A DNA stretch of 64,000 nucleotides. Origin: Phosphoribacter sp037045055 (GTDB lineage: Bacteria; Actinomycetota; Actinomycetes; Actinomycetales; Dermatophilaceae). This document shows positions 50,778 to 61,753 of this stretch, piece by piece (within the stretch, counting starts at the first letter, position 1; each line of letters starts with the position of its first letter). The notes under the pieces are model-generated. The model did not search any database. It saw nothing but the letters and a program-made list of their open reading frames with translations, and was not told the DNA's origin. Made by a program: the position numbers and the translations under genes. The stretch covers positions 1 to 64,000 of the forward strand of contig JBAOHJ010000002.1 in the NCBI GenBank assembly GCA_037045055.1. Reading direction: 5' to 3'.

Positions 50778-51259
50778 GCGGTGCCTGCCAGGCGCTCCCA
50801 TGCCGCCTTGGCGATCCGCCGTTCGTTGGGGAAGGTCAGGTGCTGGTGGACCTCGGCGAGCGGGAACCAGGCGACGTCGATGGCCTCCTGGTCGGGGTCG
50901 TTCTCGGTGGTGAGCTCGCCGCCGAGCGCCTCCAACAGGTAGTGGTGGACGAACTTGTGCACCCGCTTGTCGCCCGCCGCGAACCAGTAGTCGATGGTGC
51001 CCAGCTCGGCCAGCACCCGCCCGACGATGCCGGTCTCCTCGGCCACCTCCCGGGCGGCAGTCTCGGGCAGGGTCTCGCCGGGCTCGATGTGGCCCTTGGG
51101 CAGGCACCACTCCAGGCGCCCCGCGCGATTGCGGCGCGCGATGACCGCGGTCCGGGCCGACCCCTCGAAGACGTCGACCACCACGCCACCGGCGGAGCGC
51201 TCCTCGACCCACGGCAGCCGCCGCGCGGGCGCGGTGGGGACGGGCGCGGGGTCGCTCAC
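50774..51259 (-). CDS. NUDIX hydrolase
   Basis: A 161-residue enzyme with a complete Nudix box: GHIEPGETLPETAAREVAEE followed by TGI. The protein opens with RSAGGVVVDV and includes WCLPKG, so the fold is complete. NUDIX proteins cleave nucleoside diphosphates linked to a moiety X; the substrate cannot be deduced. The gene is divergent from the CCA-adding enzyme and overlaps DUF6049, an arrangement conserved in actinobacteria. Confidence 0.92.
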   Translation of the reverse strand: MSDPAPVPTAPARRLPWVEERSAGGVVVDVFEGSARTAVIARRNRAGRLEWCLPKGHIEPGETLPETAAREVAEETGIVGRVLAELGTIDYWFAAGDKRVHKFVHHYLLEALGGELTTENDPDQEAIDVAWFPLAEVHQHLTFPNERRIAKAAWERLAGTA

Positions 51260-51319
51260 CGTTCCACTGTAACCACGCTGTCCGGTTCCCCATCGCCGCC
51301 ACGGCTAGGCTTGGCTGCC

Positions 51320-52900
51320 GTGTCCGAGGCGCAGGGCGGTCCCGTCCCCACGGGGCCGGTCCCCCCGCGGGTGCTGCGCGCCGCGGTCGCCGCGCTGGCC
51401 CCCCATTTGTCCATGCTCACCGAGCTGGGGGCCCGGTTCGCCGCGGCGGGTCACGAGCTGGCCCTGGTGGGCGGCCCGGTGCGCGACGCCCTGCTCGGCC
51501 GGACCTGTCAGGACCTCGATCTCACCACCGACGCGACGCCCGAGCAGACCCTCGCGGCGGTCGACGGATGGGCCGACGCGCACTGGGACATCGGTCGGGC
51601 GTTCGGGACGATCGGGCTGCGCAAGGGCGAGGTCGTCGTGGAGATCACCACGTACCGCACCGACCGCTACGACCGGGCCAGTCGCAAGCCCGAGGTGGCC
51701 TTCGGCGCCAGCCTCGCCGAGGACCTGCTCCGGCGCGACTTCACGGTCAACGCCATGGCCCTGCGCCTGCCGGGTCTGGAGTTCGTCGACGAGCACGGCG
51801 GACTGGCCGACCTGGCCGCCCGACGGTTGCGCACCCCCGCCGCCGCGGCCGACTCCTTCGCCGACGACCCGCTGCGGATGATGCGGGCGGCCCGGTTCGC
51901 CGCGGCGCTGGGGCTGGCGGTCGACCCCGGGGTGTCGGCCGCGATGACCGACCAGGCGCCCACCCTGGCCATGGTCTCGGCCGAGCGGGTCCGCGACGAG
52001 TTCGCCAAGCTGCTGCTCACCGCCGACCCTCGGCCCGGCCTCACCCTGCTCGTGGACACCGGGGTGGCCCAGGTCTTCCTGCCCGAGCTGCCGGCGCTGC
52101 GCCTGGAGGTCGACGAGCACCACCGCCACAAGGACGTCTACGAGCACTCCCTCACCGTGCTGGTGCAGGCCATCGCGCTGGAGACGACCCGCTCGGACAG
52201 CCCCCCGACCGGCGGTCCCCCGCCCGGCAGCTCGCATCCCGGCGGCCCCGACGACGAGGCGGCGGCGGGCGCGGCATACCCGCCCGGCCCGGACCTCGTG
52301 GTGCGCCTGGCAGCCCTGCTGCACGACATCGGCAAGCCCGTGACCCGCCGGTTCGAGAAGGGTGGCGGGGTGTCCTTCCACCACCACGAGCTGGTCGGGG
52401 CCCGGATGGCGACCAAACGGCTCACCGCGCTGCGCTTCGACAAGGGCACCGTCCAAGCGGTGTCGCGTCTGGTCGAGCTGCACCTGCGTTTCCACGGCTA
52501 CGGCGGTGGGGCCTGGACCGACTCGGCGGTGCGGCGCTACGTCACCGACGCCGGTGCGCTGCTCGGGCGCCTGCACGTGCTCACCCGCTCGGACTGCACC
52601 ACCCGCAACCCCCGCAAGGCGGCCCGGCTGGCCCGCACCTACGACGACCTGGAGGCCCGGATCGCCCGGTTGGCCGCCCAGGAGCGCCTCGACGCGATGC
52701 GCCCGGAGCTGGACGGGCACGAGATCGGTGCGCTGCTGGGCATCCCTCCGGGGCCGCTGGTCGGGCAGGCCTACCGGTACCTGCTCTCGGTGCGCCTCGA
52801 CGAGGGACCCATCGGCACCCACGAGGCGAGCCGACGGCTGCTGCAGTGGTGGGCCGAGCGCTCCGCGCCGCCGGCGGGGGGCGGGGACGGATCGGGATAG
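51320..52900 (+). CDS. cca: CCA tRNA nucleotidyltransferase
   Basis: A 526-residue enzyme that adds or repairs the CCA end of tRNAs. The polymerase head carries LVGGPVRDALLGR and DLDLTTDATPEQ (metal-binding Asp pair), then RRDFTVNAMA, DPLRMMRAARFAA and the neck. An HD-like domain follows: KDVYEHSLTVLVQ and LAALLHDIGKPVTRRFEKGG. An inserted Pro/Gly-rich loop (residues ~295-325) is unusual. The start is GTG 51320. Confidence 0.94.
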   Translation: MSEAQGGPVPTGPVPPRVLRAAVAALAPHLSMLTELGARFAAAGHELALVGGPVRDALLGRTCQDLDLTTDATPEQTLAAVDGWADAHWDIGRAFGTIGLRKGEVVVEITTYRTDRYDRASRKPEVAFGASLAEDLLRRDFTVNAMALRLPGLEFVDEHGGLADLAARRLRTPAAAADSFADDPLRMMRAARFAAALGLAVDPGVSAAMTDQAPTLAMVSAERVRDEFAKLLLTADPRPGLTLLVDTGVAQVFLPELPALRLEVDEHHRHKDVYEHSLTVLVQAIALETTRSDSPPTGGPPPGSSHPGGPDDEAAAGAAYPPGPDLVVRLAALLHDIGKPVTRRFEKGGGVSFHHHELVGARMATKRLTALRFDKGTVQAVSRLVELHLRFHGYGGGAWTDSAVRRYVTDAGALLGRLHVLTRSDCTTRNPRKAARLARTYDDLEARIARLAAQERLDAMRPELDGHEIGALLGIPPGPLVGQAYRYLLSVRLDEGPIGTHEASRRLLQWWAERSAPPAGGGDGSG

Positions 52901-52965
52901 GCCTGCGGGAGCCGACCGGACGGCATACCCTGCTGACACGTCCAGGGGAAGGGGGACGACGGTTC

Positions 52966-53757
52966 ATGAGTCTGCCCCGCGTGCCGTTGCGGGTCGGTGT
53001 CGCCACCGACGTCGGCCGGGTCCGCGCGCACAACGAGGACGCCGCGTATGCCGCCGGGTCGATCTACCTCGTCGCCGACGGGATGGGCGGGCACGCCGCC
53101 GGTGAGGTGGCCAGCGCTCTGACCGCGCACGCCATGGGGGAGCTGGCCCAGCGGGACGACCTGGTCGTCGGCGACCTCGTCGCCCAGGTCGCGCTGGCCA
53201 ACCGCCGCATCCTCGCCGAGGCGGCCGCGGCCCCGCAGCACCGGGGGATGGCCACGACGCTGACCGGGATCGGCGTCGTGCAGGTCGGTGGCACGGCCCA
53301 CTGGGCCGTGTTCAACCTGGGCGACTCGCGGGTGTACCGCTACGCCGACGGGCAGCTGCGCCAGGTCACCGTCGACCACAGCGAGGTCCAGGAGCTCGTC
53401 GACGCCGGCCTGCTCACCCCGGCCGAGGCCGCAGGGCACCCGTTGCGGCATACCGTGACCCGCTCGCTCGGCCGCGCGCACCTGCCTGCCGTCGACACGT
53501 GGGTGTTCCCACCCACCCCCGGTGAGCGGTTCGTCGTGTGCTCGGACGGGCTGACCGGCGAGGTCGGCGACGAGGACATCGCCGCACTCCTGGCTCGCAC
53601 CCCCGACCCGCAGCAGGCCGCCGCCGCGCTCGTCGAGGCCGCACTGGCCGCCGGGGGCCGCGACAACGTCACGGTCGTCGTCGTGGCCGTGCCCGACACG
53701 GCCGGCGGGGACCTGGTGGAGGACACCGTGCCGCGTCCCCTGGTGTCCGGCTCGTGA
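52966..53757 (+). CDS. PP2C-type serine/threonine phosphatase
   Basis: A 263-residue soluble phosphatase. Metal-binding motifs VRAHNEDAAY, LVADGMGGHAAGEVAS, FNLGDSRVYRYADGQ, VCSDGLTGEVGDED and GGRDNVTVVVV are all present, so it should be active. It starts the coupled PP2C-FHA-kinase series and probably reverses phosphorylation by the kinase two genes downstream. Start ATG 52966. Confidence 0.95.
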   Translation: MSLPRVPLRVGVATDVGRVRAHNEDAAYAAGSIYLVADGMGGHAAGEVASALTAHAMGELAQRDDLVVGDLVAQVALANRRILAEAAAAPQHRGMATTLTGIGVVQVGGTAHWAVFNLGDSRVYRYADGQLRQVTVDHSEVQELVDAGLLTPAEAAGHPLRHTVTRSLGRAHLPAVDTWVFPPTPGERFVVCSDGLTGEVGDEDIAALLARTPDPQQAAAALVEAALAAGGRDNVTVVVVAVPDTAGGDLVEDTVPRPLVSGS

Positions 53758-55091
53758 GCGCCGTCGAGATCCTGCCGCTGCCGCCCGGGTGGTCACAGCT
53801 GCACGGGCCGGGCCTGGATGTCGTCGCGGAGCTGGGACCCGCCGACCCGCGGATGCCGTTCCTGCGCCTGGTCGTCGAGCAGGGCGACCTCGAGGCGCTG
53901 GCCGCGATGATCGGGCCGACGAGCCGGTTCGCCTTCGCCGCGGTGTCCTGGCAGGGGGCCGGGCAGGCGTTGGTGTTCGACGCCGGCGTGGTCGAGATCG
54001 ACGCTGGCGGGGCCACCCGCTATCTCGCGGCCCGCGCCCCCGGCCGGTGGGCCCGGGACGAGCTGGGCACGGTGCGCCAGGTGCGCCTGGGCACCCGGTA
54101 TGCCGTGCCAGCGGCCCAGGAGGCCCGCGAGTCGACGCCGGCCCCTCCGGCGGCGCCCGCTGCCGCGCCGGATCTCCGCGCGACAGGGCCGGCAGCGCCG
54201 GATCTCCCCTCATCAGCCGCCGCCGCGCCGGTTCTCCCCTCATCACCCGCCGCTGCGCCGGATCTCCACGCGGCAGGGCGGTCGGTCCCCGCAGGCCCGC
54301 CCGCGGCCCGGCTGTCGATCATCGACCGGGTCCCCTGGCGCACCACCGGGGCCGCGCCGCCCACGACCGGCACCCCGCCGGCGCAGCCGGCGCCAGCGCC
54401 GGCACCCCTCGCCGCGGACCCGCCGCGGCAACCGCCCCGGCAGTCGCCGCCGCAGCCGGCCCCGGGAGCACCGACCGGCGCCCCACCCCAGCCGGCCCTG
54501 AGCGCACCGACCGGCGCCCCACCCCAGCCCGACCCGGCCTGCCGGCCCGGGCCCGGTGTCCCCGAGGACCTCGACGTCACCGTCGACCGGGCCGCGCTGC
54601 GCGGTCTCGCCCCGCCGGCGGCGCCCGCCGTGTCGGTGCTGGCCGTGCTGTGCCCGGCCGGGCACGTGTCGCCGCCGCACGCCAGCCACTGCCGCAGCTG
54701 CGGGCAGGAGGTGCCCCGACAGGAGCCGTTCTCGACCGCCCGACCGCCACTGGGCGTGCTGCGGCTGTCCACCGGCGACGTCGTCACCCTCGACCGAGCC
54801 GTGGTCCTCGGACGTGCGCCCACGGTGGACCCGGCCCTGCCCGCCGCGCAGCAGCCCAACGTCGTCAAGGTCCCCAGCCCGCAGCGCGACGTCAGCCGCG
54901 CCCATGTGGAGATCCTCCTGGACGGGTGGCACGTGCTGGTCCGCGACCTCGGCACGACCAACGGCACCACGGTGGCCCTGCCGGGGCGGCCCCCGCAGCG
55001 GCTGCGGGCCCATGACCTGCAGGTCATCGAGCCGGGCACCGTGGTCTCGCTCGCCGACGAGGTCACCGTGACCTTCGAGGCCAGTCCGTGA
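53754..55091 (+). CDS. FHA-domain protein with zinc-ribbon-like segment
   Basis: A 445-residue protein overlapping the phosphatase gene by GTGA. The N-terminal ~120 residues form an unrecognised domain. A long Ala/Pro/Gln-rich linker follows (120-270), then a small Cys4-like element (LCPAGHVSPPHASHCRSCGQ) and a C-terminal FHA domain (VVLGRAPTV, DVSRAHVEILLDG, VRDLGTTNGTTV) that would bind phosphothreonine. It likely links kinase and phosphatase to a target at the envelope. Confidence 0.88.
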   Translation: MSAVEILPLPPGWSQLHGPGLDVVAELGPADPRMPFLRLVVEQGDLEALAAMIGPTSRFAFAAVSWQGAGQALVFDAGVVEIDAGGATRYLAARAPGRWARDELGTVRQVRLGTRYAVPAAQEARESTPAPPAAPAAAPDLRATGPAAPDLPSSAAAAPVLPSSPAAAPDLHAAGRSVPAGPPAARLSIIDRVPWRTTGAAPPTTGTPPAQPAPAPAPLAADPPRQPPRQSPPQPAPGAPTGAPPQPALSAPTGAPPQPDPACRPGPGVPEDLDVTVDRAALRGLAPPAAPAVSVLAVLCPAGHVSPPHASHCRSCGQEVPRQEPFSTARPPLGVLRLSTGDVVTLDRAVVLGRAPTVDPALPAAQQPNVVKVPSPQRDVSRAHVEILLDGWHVLVRDLGTTNGTTVALPGRPPQRLRAHDLQVIEPGTVVSLADEVTVTFEASP

Positions 55092-56782
55092 GCGGGGCCG
55101 AGCCCGGCGTCGAGCCGACCGGGTCGCTCGGCCCTCCACAGCTGCCCGGGCTCGACTATGTCCAGCCGCTGGGCTCCGGGGGCTACGCCGAGGTCTACCT
55201 CTACGAACAGCGAAGCCCTCGGATGCCGGTCGCGGTCAAGGTCCTCAAGGCGGCCGGGCTCACCGACGCACTGCGCACGGAGTTCCTCGCCGAAGCGGAC
55301 ACCATGGCGGCCCTGGGCGACCACCCCCACATCGTCCCGGTCTTCGGGTCGGGCACGGCACCGGACGGTCGGCCCTACCTGGTCATGAAGTACTACCCTG
55401 GGCCCAACCTCGCCCAGCGCACCCGCGCGGAGCCGTTCGCGGTCGCCGACGTCCTGCGCACCGGGGTCCACCTGGCCAGCGCGGTCCAGACGGCCCACAA
55501 CGCCCACGTCATCCACCGCGACATCAAGCCGGCGAACGTCCTGGTCAGCGCCTACGGGGCGGCGGGGCTCACCGACTTCGGGGTCGCCGGCCGAGGTGCC
55601 CAGCCGGGTGCCACGGCAGGGCCGCCGACCCGGGCGGACGTCGGCGTCTCGGTGCCGTGGTCGGCACCGGAGGTGGTGTTCGCCACCAGCGACGGCGACG
55701 AGCGCAGCGACATCTACTCCTTGGGCGCCACCCTCTGGCAGATGCTCACCGGACGATCGCCGTTCGAGGTCCCCGGTGGCGACAACACGGCATACGCGCT
55801 GATGCAGCGGGTCCGCAGCATGCCGGTGCCCTCGACCGGGCGCCCCGACGTGCCGGCCGCGCTCGAACGGCTGCTGGCCCAGACCATGGCCAAGGACCCC
55901 GCCCGGCGGCCCGGCACGGCGCTGGAGCTGGCGCGGGCGTTGCAGACCGTCGAGCAGCAGCTGCACCTGGCGCCCACCCGGGTGGTCGTCCTCGACGCGG
56001 TGCACCCTCCGGCGACCGCCCCGGTGCCGCCACCCGCGACGGCGGCCGACGAGCGGACGCATGTCAAGGGCGCCAGGCCCATCCCCGCGCAGCCGCCCGT
56101 CGCGCCTGCGGCCGGTATGCCGCCCGGGTCGCCACCGGCCGCCGAGGCCACCCCCCCGGTCGAGTCCTCGTCCGATCCGCCGGGCTCGGCCACCGCGGCG
56201 CCGAGCCCGACCGCCGACGCCACCGCGGCGTCGAGCCCGACCGCCGACGCCACCGCGGCGTCGAGCCCGACCGCCGACGCCACCGCGGCCCGGCCGGTGC
56301 GTGTGGACCCCCGGGTGGTCCCGGACGCCCGAGGCGAGGGCACGCAGCCCTCCAGGACCGCCGGTCTGCGGGGCTGGAGGCTCGGCGCGCCGGTCGCGGT
56401 GCTGGCCCTCGTGGTGGCCGGGGTCGTGCTGGCTCGCCGCGCTCCCGTCCCACCGCCGGCTCCTGCGCCCGTCACCCTGGCCCCCAGCGACTCCAGCGCG
56501 ATCGGCGACGGGGTGTTCGCGCCGCCCACGGTGACCGCGACCCCGATCCCCGGGGGGGTGCGCTTCGCCTGGACCTACGACGACCCGGCAGCACGCGACA
56601 GCGCGCGGGTGCGGGTCGCCGCCGATCCCGCCGCCGCCGCCGTGGCCGCCCCGGTCCTCGTGCAGGCCGCGCGGCACGAGGCCCCCGCGGCACCGGGATC
56701 GGGCGTGTGCGCGGTGGTCAGTGTGGTCCGCGCCGGCCAGCTCTCGCCGCCGTCCGCGCCGGTGTGCGCGGTGGCCGGCTGA
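55088..56782 (+). CDS. Membrane serine/threonine protein kinase
   Basis: A 564-residue kinase with a normal catalytic domain: LGSGGYAEVYLYEQ, VAVKVLKAAG (ATP Lys), HRDIKPANVLV, TDFGVAGRG and SAPEVVFATSD. A disordered Pro/Ala linker contains a threefold 10-residue repeat (SPTADATAAS). One membrane helix (APVAVLALVVAGVVLA, ~438-455) leads to a ~110-residue outer domain of fibronectin-like character. Coupled to the FHA gene; together with the phosphatase it forms a signalling set. Confidence 0.93.
   Translation: MSGAEPGVEPTGSLGPPQLPGLDYVQPLGSGGYAEVYLYEQRSPRMPVAVKVLKAAGLTDALRTEFLAEADTMAALGDHPHIVPVFGSGTAPDGRPYLVMKYYPGPNLAQRTRAEPFAVADVLRTGVHLASAVQTAHNAHVIHRDIKPANVLVSAYGAAGLTDFGVAGRGAQPGATAGPPTRADVGVSVPWSAPEVVFATSDGDERSDIYSLGATLWQMLTGRSPFEVPGGDNTAYALMQRVRSMPVPSTGRPDVPAALERLLAQTMAKDPARRPGTALELARALQTVEQQLHLAPTRVVVLDAVHPPATAPVPPPATAADERTHVKGARPIPAQPPVAPAAGMPPGSPPAAEATPPVESSSDPPGSATAAPSPTADATAASSPTADATAASSPTADATAARPVRVDPRVVPDARGEGTQPSRTAGLRGWRLGAPVAVLALVVAGVVLARRAPVPPPAPAPVTLAPSDSSAIGDGVFAPPTVTATPIPGGVRFAWTYDDPAARDSARVRVAADPAAAAVAAPVLVQAARHEAPAAPGSGVCAVVSVVRAGQLSPPSAPVCAVAG
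56191..56280 (+). repeat. 30-bp tandem repeat (3 copies) in the kinase linker
   Basis: Units at 56191, 56221 and 56251 are nearly identical and encode TAASSPTADA in frame, so copy-number changes would alter linker length without breaking the kinase. Confidence 0.85.
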
Positions 56783-56877
56783 CCGTGGGTGGAAACCGCC
56801 CCGTTCGCCATTTACCCTGGTGAGCGGCGCGGGCACGGCATACCTGCCCGCCGACCATCTCGTCAGGGGGACGACAC

Positions 56878-57948
<1,071 letters not shown>

Positions 57949-57950
57949 CC

Positions 57951-59384
57951 GTGCCCGTCCGCACGCCCTCGCCGCTGCGGGTCGCCGCGCGCCTCGGCGA
58001 GCGCCTCGCCGAGCGCCTCGGCGGGCACCTCCCCGAGCGCCTCGCCGGCCACCCCCCCGAGCGCCTCGGCGGGCACCCCCCCGAGCGCCTTGGCGACGGT
58101 CGCGCCCGCGGGGCGGCGGTGGTCGACCTCGTCGCCACCGTACGTGCGGCGGTCGCCAGGTCATGGGTGTCGCCGCTGGGGTGGACACTGCTGGGCCTGG
58201 GCCTGGCCGCGTGGTGGGCCGGTGCCCGGTACGGCTGGAGCGAGCTGCTCGTCGTCGCCGCCGTCGCGCTGGTCCTGCTCGCGGCCTGCCTGTTGCTGGC
58301 GCTGGGCCGCACGTCGGTGGCCATCCGGGTCGACGTCGATCCCCGCCGGGTGGTCGTGGGCGAGCCGGCCACCGGGCGCATCGTCGTCACGAACACCGGG
58401 CGGATCCCGTTGCTGCCCATCGTCGTCGAGCTGCCGGTCGGGGTGACCGGGGCCCGGTTCGTGCTGCCGCCGCTGGGCCCGGGTCGCGCGCACGAGCAGC
58501 TCTTCGTCGTCCCCACCCACCGCCGCGGGGTGGTGCCCGTCGGCCCCGCCCGCACCGTCCAAGGCGACCCGCTCGGGGTGGTCCGTCGCGCCATCGACTG
58601 GACCGAGGTCACCGAGCTCTACGTCCACCCGCGCAGCACCGCGCTGGAGAGCCTGGGTGCGGGGCTGCTGCGCGACCTGGAGGGCGCGGTCACCGAGGAC
58701 CAGTCGATCTCCGACCTGGCCTTCCACGCCCTGCGGGAGTACCAGCCCGGCGACGACCGCCGGTACATCCACTGGCGCTCCTCGGCCAAGGCCGGGCGCC
58801 TGCTGGTGCGCCAGTTCCTCGACACCCGCCGATCCCACGTGACCGTCCTGCTCGACCCCGACCCCCGGTCCTACCGGCTGGGCGAGCAGACCGCCCGCGA
58901 GATCGTCGCGGCCCGGGCCCAGCTCGCGCTCGACCCGCACGCCCCGGCGATGGCCGTCCCGCAGATCGCCGACCTCGAGACGGCCATCTCGGTGGCCGCG
59001 TCGGTCGCCCTACGGGCCCACCGCGACGACCAGGACGTCACCGTCGTGTGCGGGCGGCATACCGTCGCCCAGGGCACCCCGCACCGTCTCCTCGACACGT
59101 TGGCCCGAGTCGAGGCCGCCGACACCGACGTAGTGGCGATGGCGATGACCGCGGCCGTGCTCGCGCCGGACACCAGCATCGTCCTGCTGGTCACCGGCCC
59201 CGAGCGCGAGTTCGTGGATCTGCAGCGGGTCGCCGCGCAGTTCGGCCCGGAGGTGCGCACCGTCGTGGTCCTCGCGGACGCCCAGAGCGGTCGGGGCATC
59301 CGGCACGCCGGCGGGCTCACCCTGCTCGCGCTCGACCACCTCGCCGGGCTGCGGGTCGCGCTGGCCACGGGGGTCGGGTCGTGA
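57951..59384 (+). CDS. DUF58 membrane protein
   Basis: A 477-residue protein, GTG 57951 two bases after the MoxR stop. The N-terminal 45 residues contain an 8-residue repeat (ERLGGHPP) of about four copies. Two membrane helices (SPLGWTLLGLGLAAWWAG and ELLVVAAVALVLLAACLLLA) follow. The DUF58 core has DLAFHALREYQPGDDRRYIH then W and the vWA-like VTVLLDPDP. It is the usual MoxR client; the pair may assemble envelope complexes. Confidence 0.9.
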   Translation: MPVRTPSPLRVAARLGERLAERLGGHLPERLAGHPPERLGGHPPERLGDGRARGAAVVDLVATVRAAVARSWVSPLGWTLLGLGLAAWWAGARYGWSELLVVAAVALVLLAACLLLALGRTSVAIRVDVDPRRVVVGEPATGRIVVTNTGRIPLLPIVVELPVGVTGARFVLPPLGPGRAHEQLFVVPTHRRGVVPVGPARTVQGDPLGVVRRAIDWTEVTELYVHPRSTALESLGAGLLRDLEGAVTEDQSISDLAFHALREYQPGDDRRYIHWRSSAKAGRLLVRQFLDTRRSHVTVLLDPDPRSYRLGEQTAREIVAARAQLALDPHAPAMAVPQIADLETAISVAASVALRAHRDDQDVTVVCGRHTVAQGTPHRLLDTLARVEAADTDVVAMAMTAAVLAPDTSIVLLVTGPEREFVDLQRVAAQFGPEVRTVVVLADAQSGRGIRHAGGLTLLALDHLAGLRVALATGVGS

Positions 59385-61753
59385 GCCTCACCGCGCCGCG
59401 TCTGCCGCGAGGCGCTGCCGCCCGGGCCGGCCGCCTGCTGCGGCGCGCCCCGGCGGAGCCGGCCGCCACAGTCCTGGCCCGGCTGCGACCCACCCGGGAG
59501 CAGCTGGTCGACCTCGGCGGGGCCGGGGGGCTCACCATGCTCGCGGTGGTGGGGTTCGCCACGACGTACGAGGGCTACGGGTGGCTGCTGGCCGGTCTCG
59601 TCGGTGTCGTGCTGGGGCTGGCCGCGGCCCACGTCGGCGCCGGGCTGCGCCTGCCCGCCCTGGCGACGGCCGCCGTGGTCGCGCTGGCCTACCTCGGCGT
59701 CGGGGGGCTGGTCGCCGGCTCGTATGCCGACCTGCCACGCCTGGCCGTGGACGGCTGGAAGCAGCTGCTCACCACGCTGCCGCCGGTGGACTCCCGTGGC
59801 CCCCTGGGCGTCCTGCCGCTGCTGGTCGCACTGGTGGGCGCGGCCACGGCATACGGGGTGGCCCGTCGCTGGAACGGCGCCGTGCGGGCCCTGATCACCC
59901 CCGCCACCCTGGTCGTCGTCTCGTTGCTGCTGGGCACGCTGACCCCCGCCTCGGTCCTGCTGCAGGGCGGCGGCTTCGCCGTCGTCGCGATCGGCTGGGC
60001 GGCGCTGCGCGCCGGTCGAGGTCGGGCGGCGCTGCAGGAGGGCACCAGCCGGCGGACCCGTGCCCTGACGGTCGCCGGGCTGCTCGGGGTGGCCACCGTC
60101 GGCGGGCTGGTCCTCGGACCGCGGCTGCCCGGGGCCGACGACGCCGGTCGCACGGTCTGGCGCACCGCCATGGAGCCACCCTTCGACGTCGCGCAGTACC
60201 CCAGCCCCTTAGCCGGATTCCGGCGGTACACCGAGCCCAACCCCGCGGCGCTGTTCGAGCGGCCGCTGCTCGTGGTCACCGGGCTGCCCGGCGGCACGCC
60301 GCTGCGCATCGCCACTCTCGACCGCTACGACGGGACCGTGTGGGGCACCGGCTCGGGCGCCACCGCCTCGGCGTTCCGGCGGGTCGGCGCGCACCTGCCC
60401 GCGTCGGGCCCGACCGGCGGCCCCGAGACGACCCTCACGGTGGCCGTCCCGGACGGCGGCTGGGGCGAGGTGTGGCTGCCGACCGTCGGCACGGTCACCG
60501 GACTGGAGTTCGCCGGGCCGCGGTCGGCGGCCCTGGCCGCCGACCTGAGGTTCGACGTGGACACCGGCACCGGGGTGATCCCCGGACGGCTCGGGCCCGG
60601 CGACGCCTACCGGGTGACGACGGTGCTGCCGGCGGCCGGCGGCGTGCCCACCGAGCTGGCCCTGGCCTCCGCGACCACGGCCGACACCCAGGGGCTGGCC
60701 TTCCTCGACGCGCGGATCGACTCGTGGAGCTCTCGGGAGAGCACCCCGTGGCGCAAGATCGTCGCCGTCGCCGCGGTGATGCGCACCACCGGGGCCTACA
60801 CCGACGGCGGGCCGGAGGGCAGCTACCAGAACGTCTTCCTCCCCGGTCACTCGCTGGCCCGGGTCACCCGGTTCGTCAAGTCCGGCCAGCTCGCCGGTGA
60901 CGACGAGCAGTACGCCGCCACCCTCGCGTTGGTCGCGACCCGTCTGGGCGTGCCGGCTCGGGTCGTCCTCGGGGCGATCCCGGACGCCACCGGCGTGGTC
61001 CGCGGCCGGGACGTCCGCGCCTGGGTCGAGGTGCGGCGCGCCGACGGCGGGTGGCAGTCGATCCTGCCCGACCAGCTCGTCCCCGACCGCAGCAAGGCCC
61101 CCGACCAGCAGCAGCTGCGCTCCGAGGAGAAGAAGACCGGGGCCATGGTGCCCCCGCCGGCGGCGAACAACCCGCCGAGCATCCTGCAAGGCCCGGACCA
61201 AGCCCAGAACTCCACGCCGAACCGCTCCCAGGGGGCCAAACGGTCCTTCCTGGACCCCAGCACCTGGCCGGACTGGCTGCGCTGGGTGGTCGGCTACCTC
61301 GGCCCCCCGGTCCTGCTGGTCGCCGCCGGGTATGCCGCGCTGCGCGTCGCGAGGGCGGTCCGGCGGACCCGTCGTCGCACCCGGGGCAGCACCGCCGACC
61401 GCATCGAGGGTGGCTGGGCCGAGCTCGTCGACACGGCCCACGACCTCGGTATGCCGTTGCCCCGCAACGCCACTAGGCTCGAGCAGGCGCGCCGTCTCGA
61501 CGACCACGCCGGCGCCTCGGCGCCGACCTCGCTGGTCCCGCTGGCCCGCACCGCCGACGCGCACGTCTTCGGTGCGGGCCTGCCCAGCGAGGCCGACGCC
61601 ACCGGCTACTGGCAGGGAGTGGACGCGCAGACCAGCAGGCTGCGCCGACAGGTCCCCCGCCGGCAGCGGCTGCGCGCGGCGTTCTCGACGCGATCGCTGC
61701 GCGGTGGGCGCCCGCTGCGTGCGGTCCTGGCCGACGGGCTGGTCCGTCGATGA
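59381..61753 (+). CDS. Transglutaminase-like membrane protein lacking catalytic Cys and His
   Basis: A 790-residue TgpA-type protein (DUF3488 and transglutaminase-like domain): five to six N-terminal membrane helices (residues ~50-240), an outer domain, and one helix near residue 640. In active relatives the site reads GYCQQFA...ARSLGVPARV and DAHAWPEV. Here the same places read GDDEQYAATLALVATRLGVP and DVRAWVEV, so Cys and His are replaced by Asp and Arg. It probably serves a structural role with MoxR/DUF58. Start overlaps DUF58 (GTGA). Confidence 0.87.
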   Translation: MSLTAPRLPRGAAARAGRLLRRAPAEPAATVLARLRPTREQLVDLGGAGGLTMLAVVGFATTYEGYGWLLAGLVGVVLGLAAAHVGAGLRLPALATAAVVALAYLGVGGLVAGSYADLPRLAVDGWKQLLTTLPPVDSRGPLGVLPLLVALVGAATAYGVARRWNGAVRALITPATLVVVSLLLGTLTPASVLLQGGGFAVVAIGWAALRAGRGRAALQEGTSRRTRALTVAGLLGVATVGGLVLGPRLPGADDAGRTVWRTAMEPPFDVAQYPSPLAGFRRYTEPNPAALFERPLLVVTGLPGGTPLRIATLDRYDGTVWGTGSGATASAFRRVGAHLPASGPTGGPETTLTVAVPDGGWGEVWLPTVGTVTGLEFAGPRSAALAADLRFDVDTGTGVIPGRLGPGDAYRVTTVLPAAGGVPTELALASATTADTQGLAFLDARIDSWSSRESTPWRKIVAVAAVMRTTGAYTDGGPEGSYQNVFLPGHSLARVTRFVKSGQLAGDDEQYAATLALVATRLGVPARVVLGAIPDATGVVRGRDVRAWVEVRRADGGWQSILPDQLVPDRSKAPDQQQLRSEEKKTGAMVPPPAANNPPSILQGPDQAQNSTPNRSQGAKRSFLDPSTWPDWLRWVVGYLGPPVLLVAAGYAALRVARAVRRTRRRTRGSTADRIEGGWAELVDTAHDLGMPLPRNATRLEQARRLDDHAGASAPTSLVPLARTADAHVFGAGLPSEADATGYWQGVDAQTSRLRRQVPRRQRLRAAFSTRSLRGGRPLRAVLADGLVRR

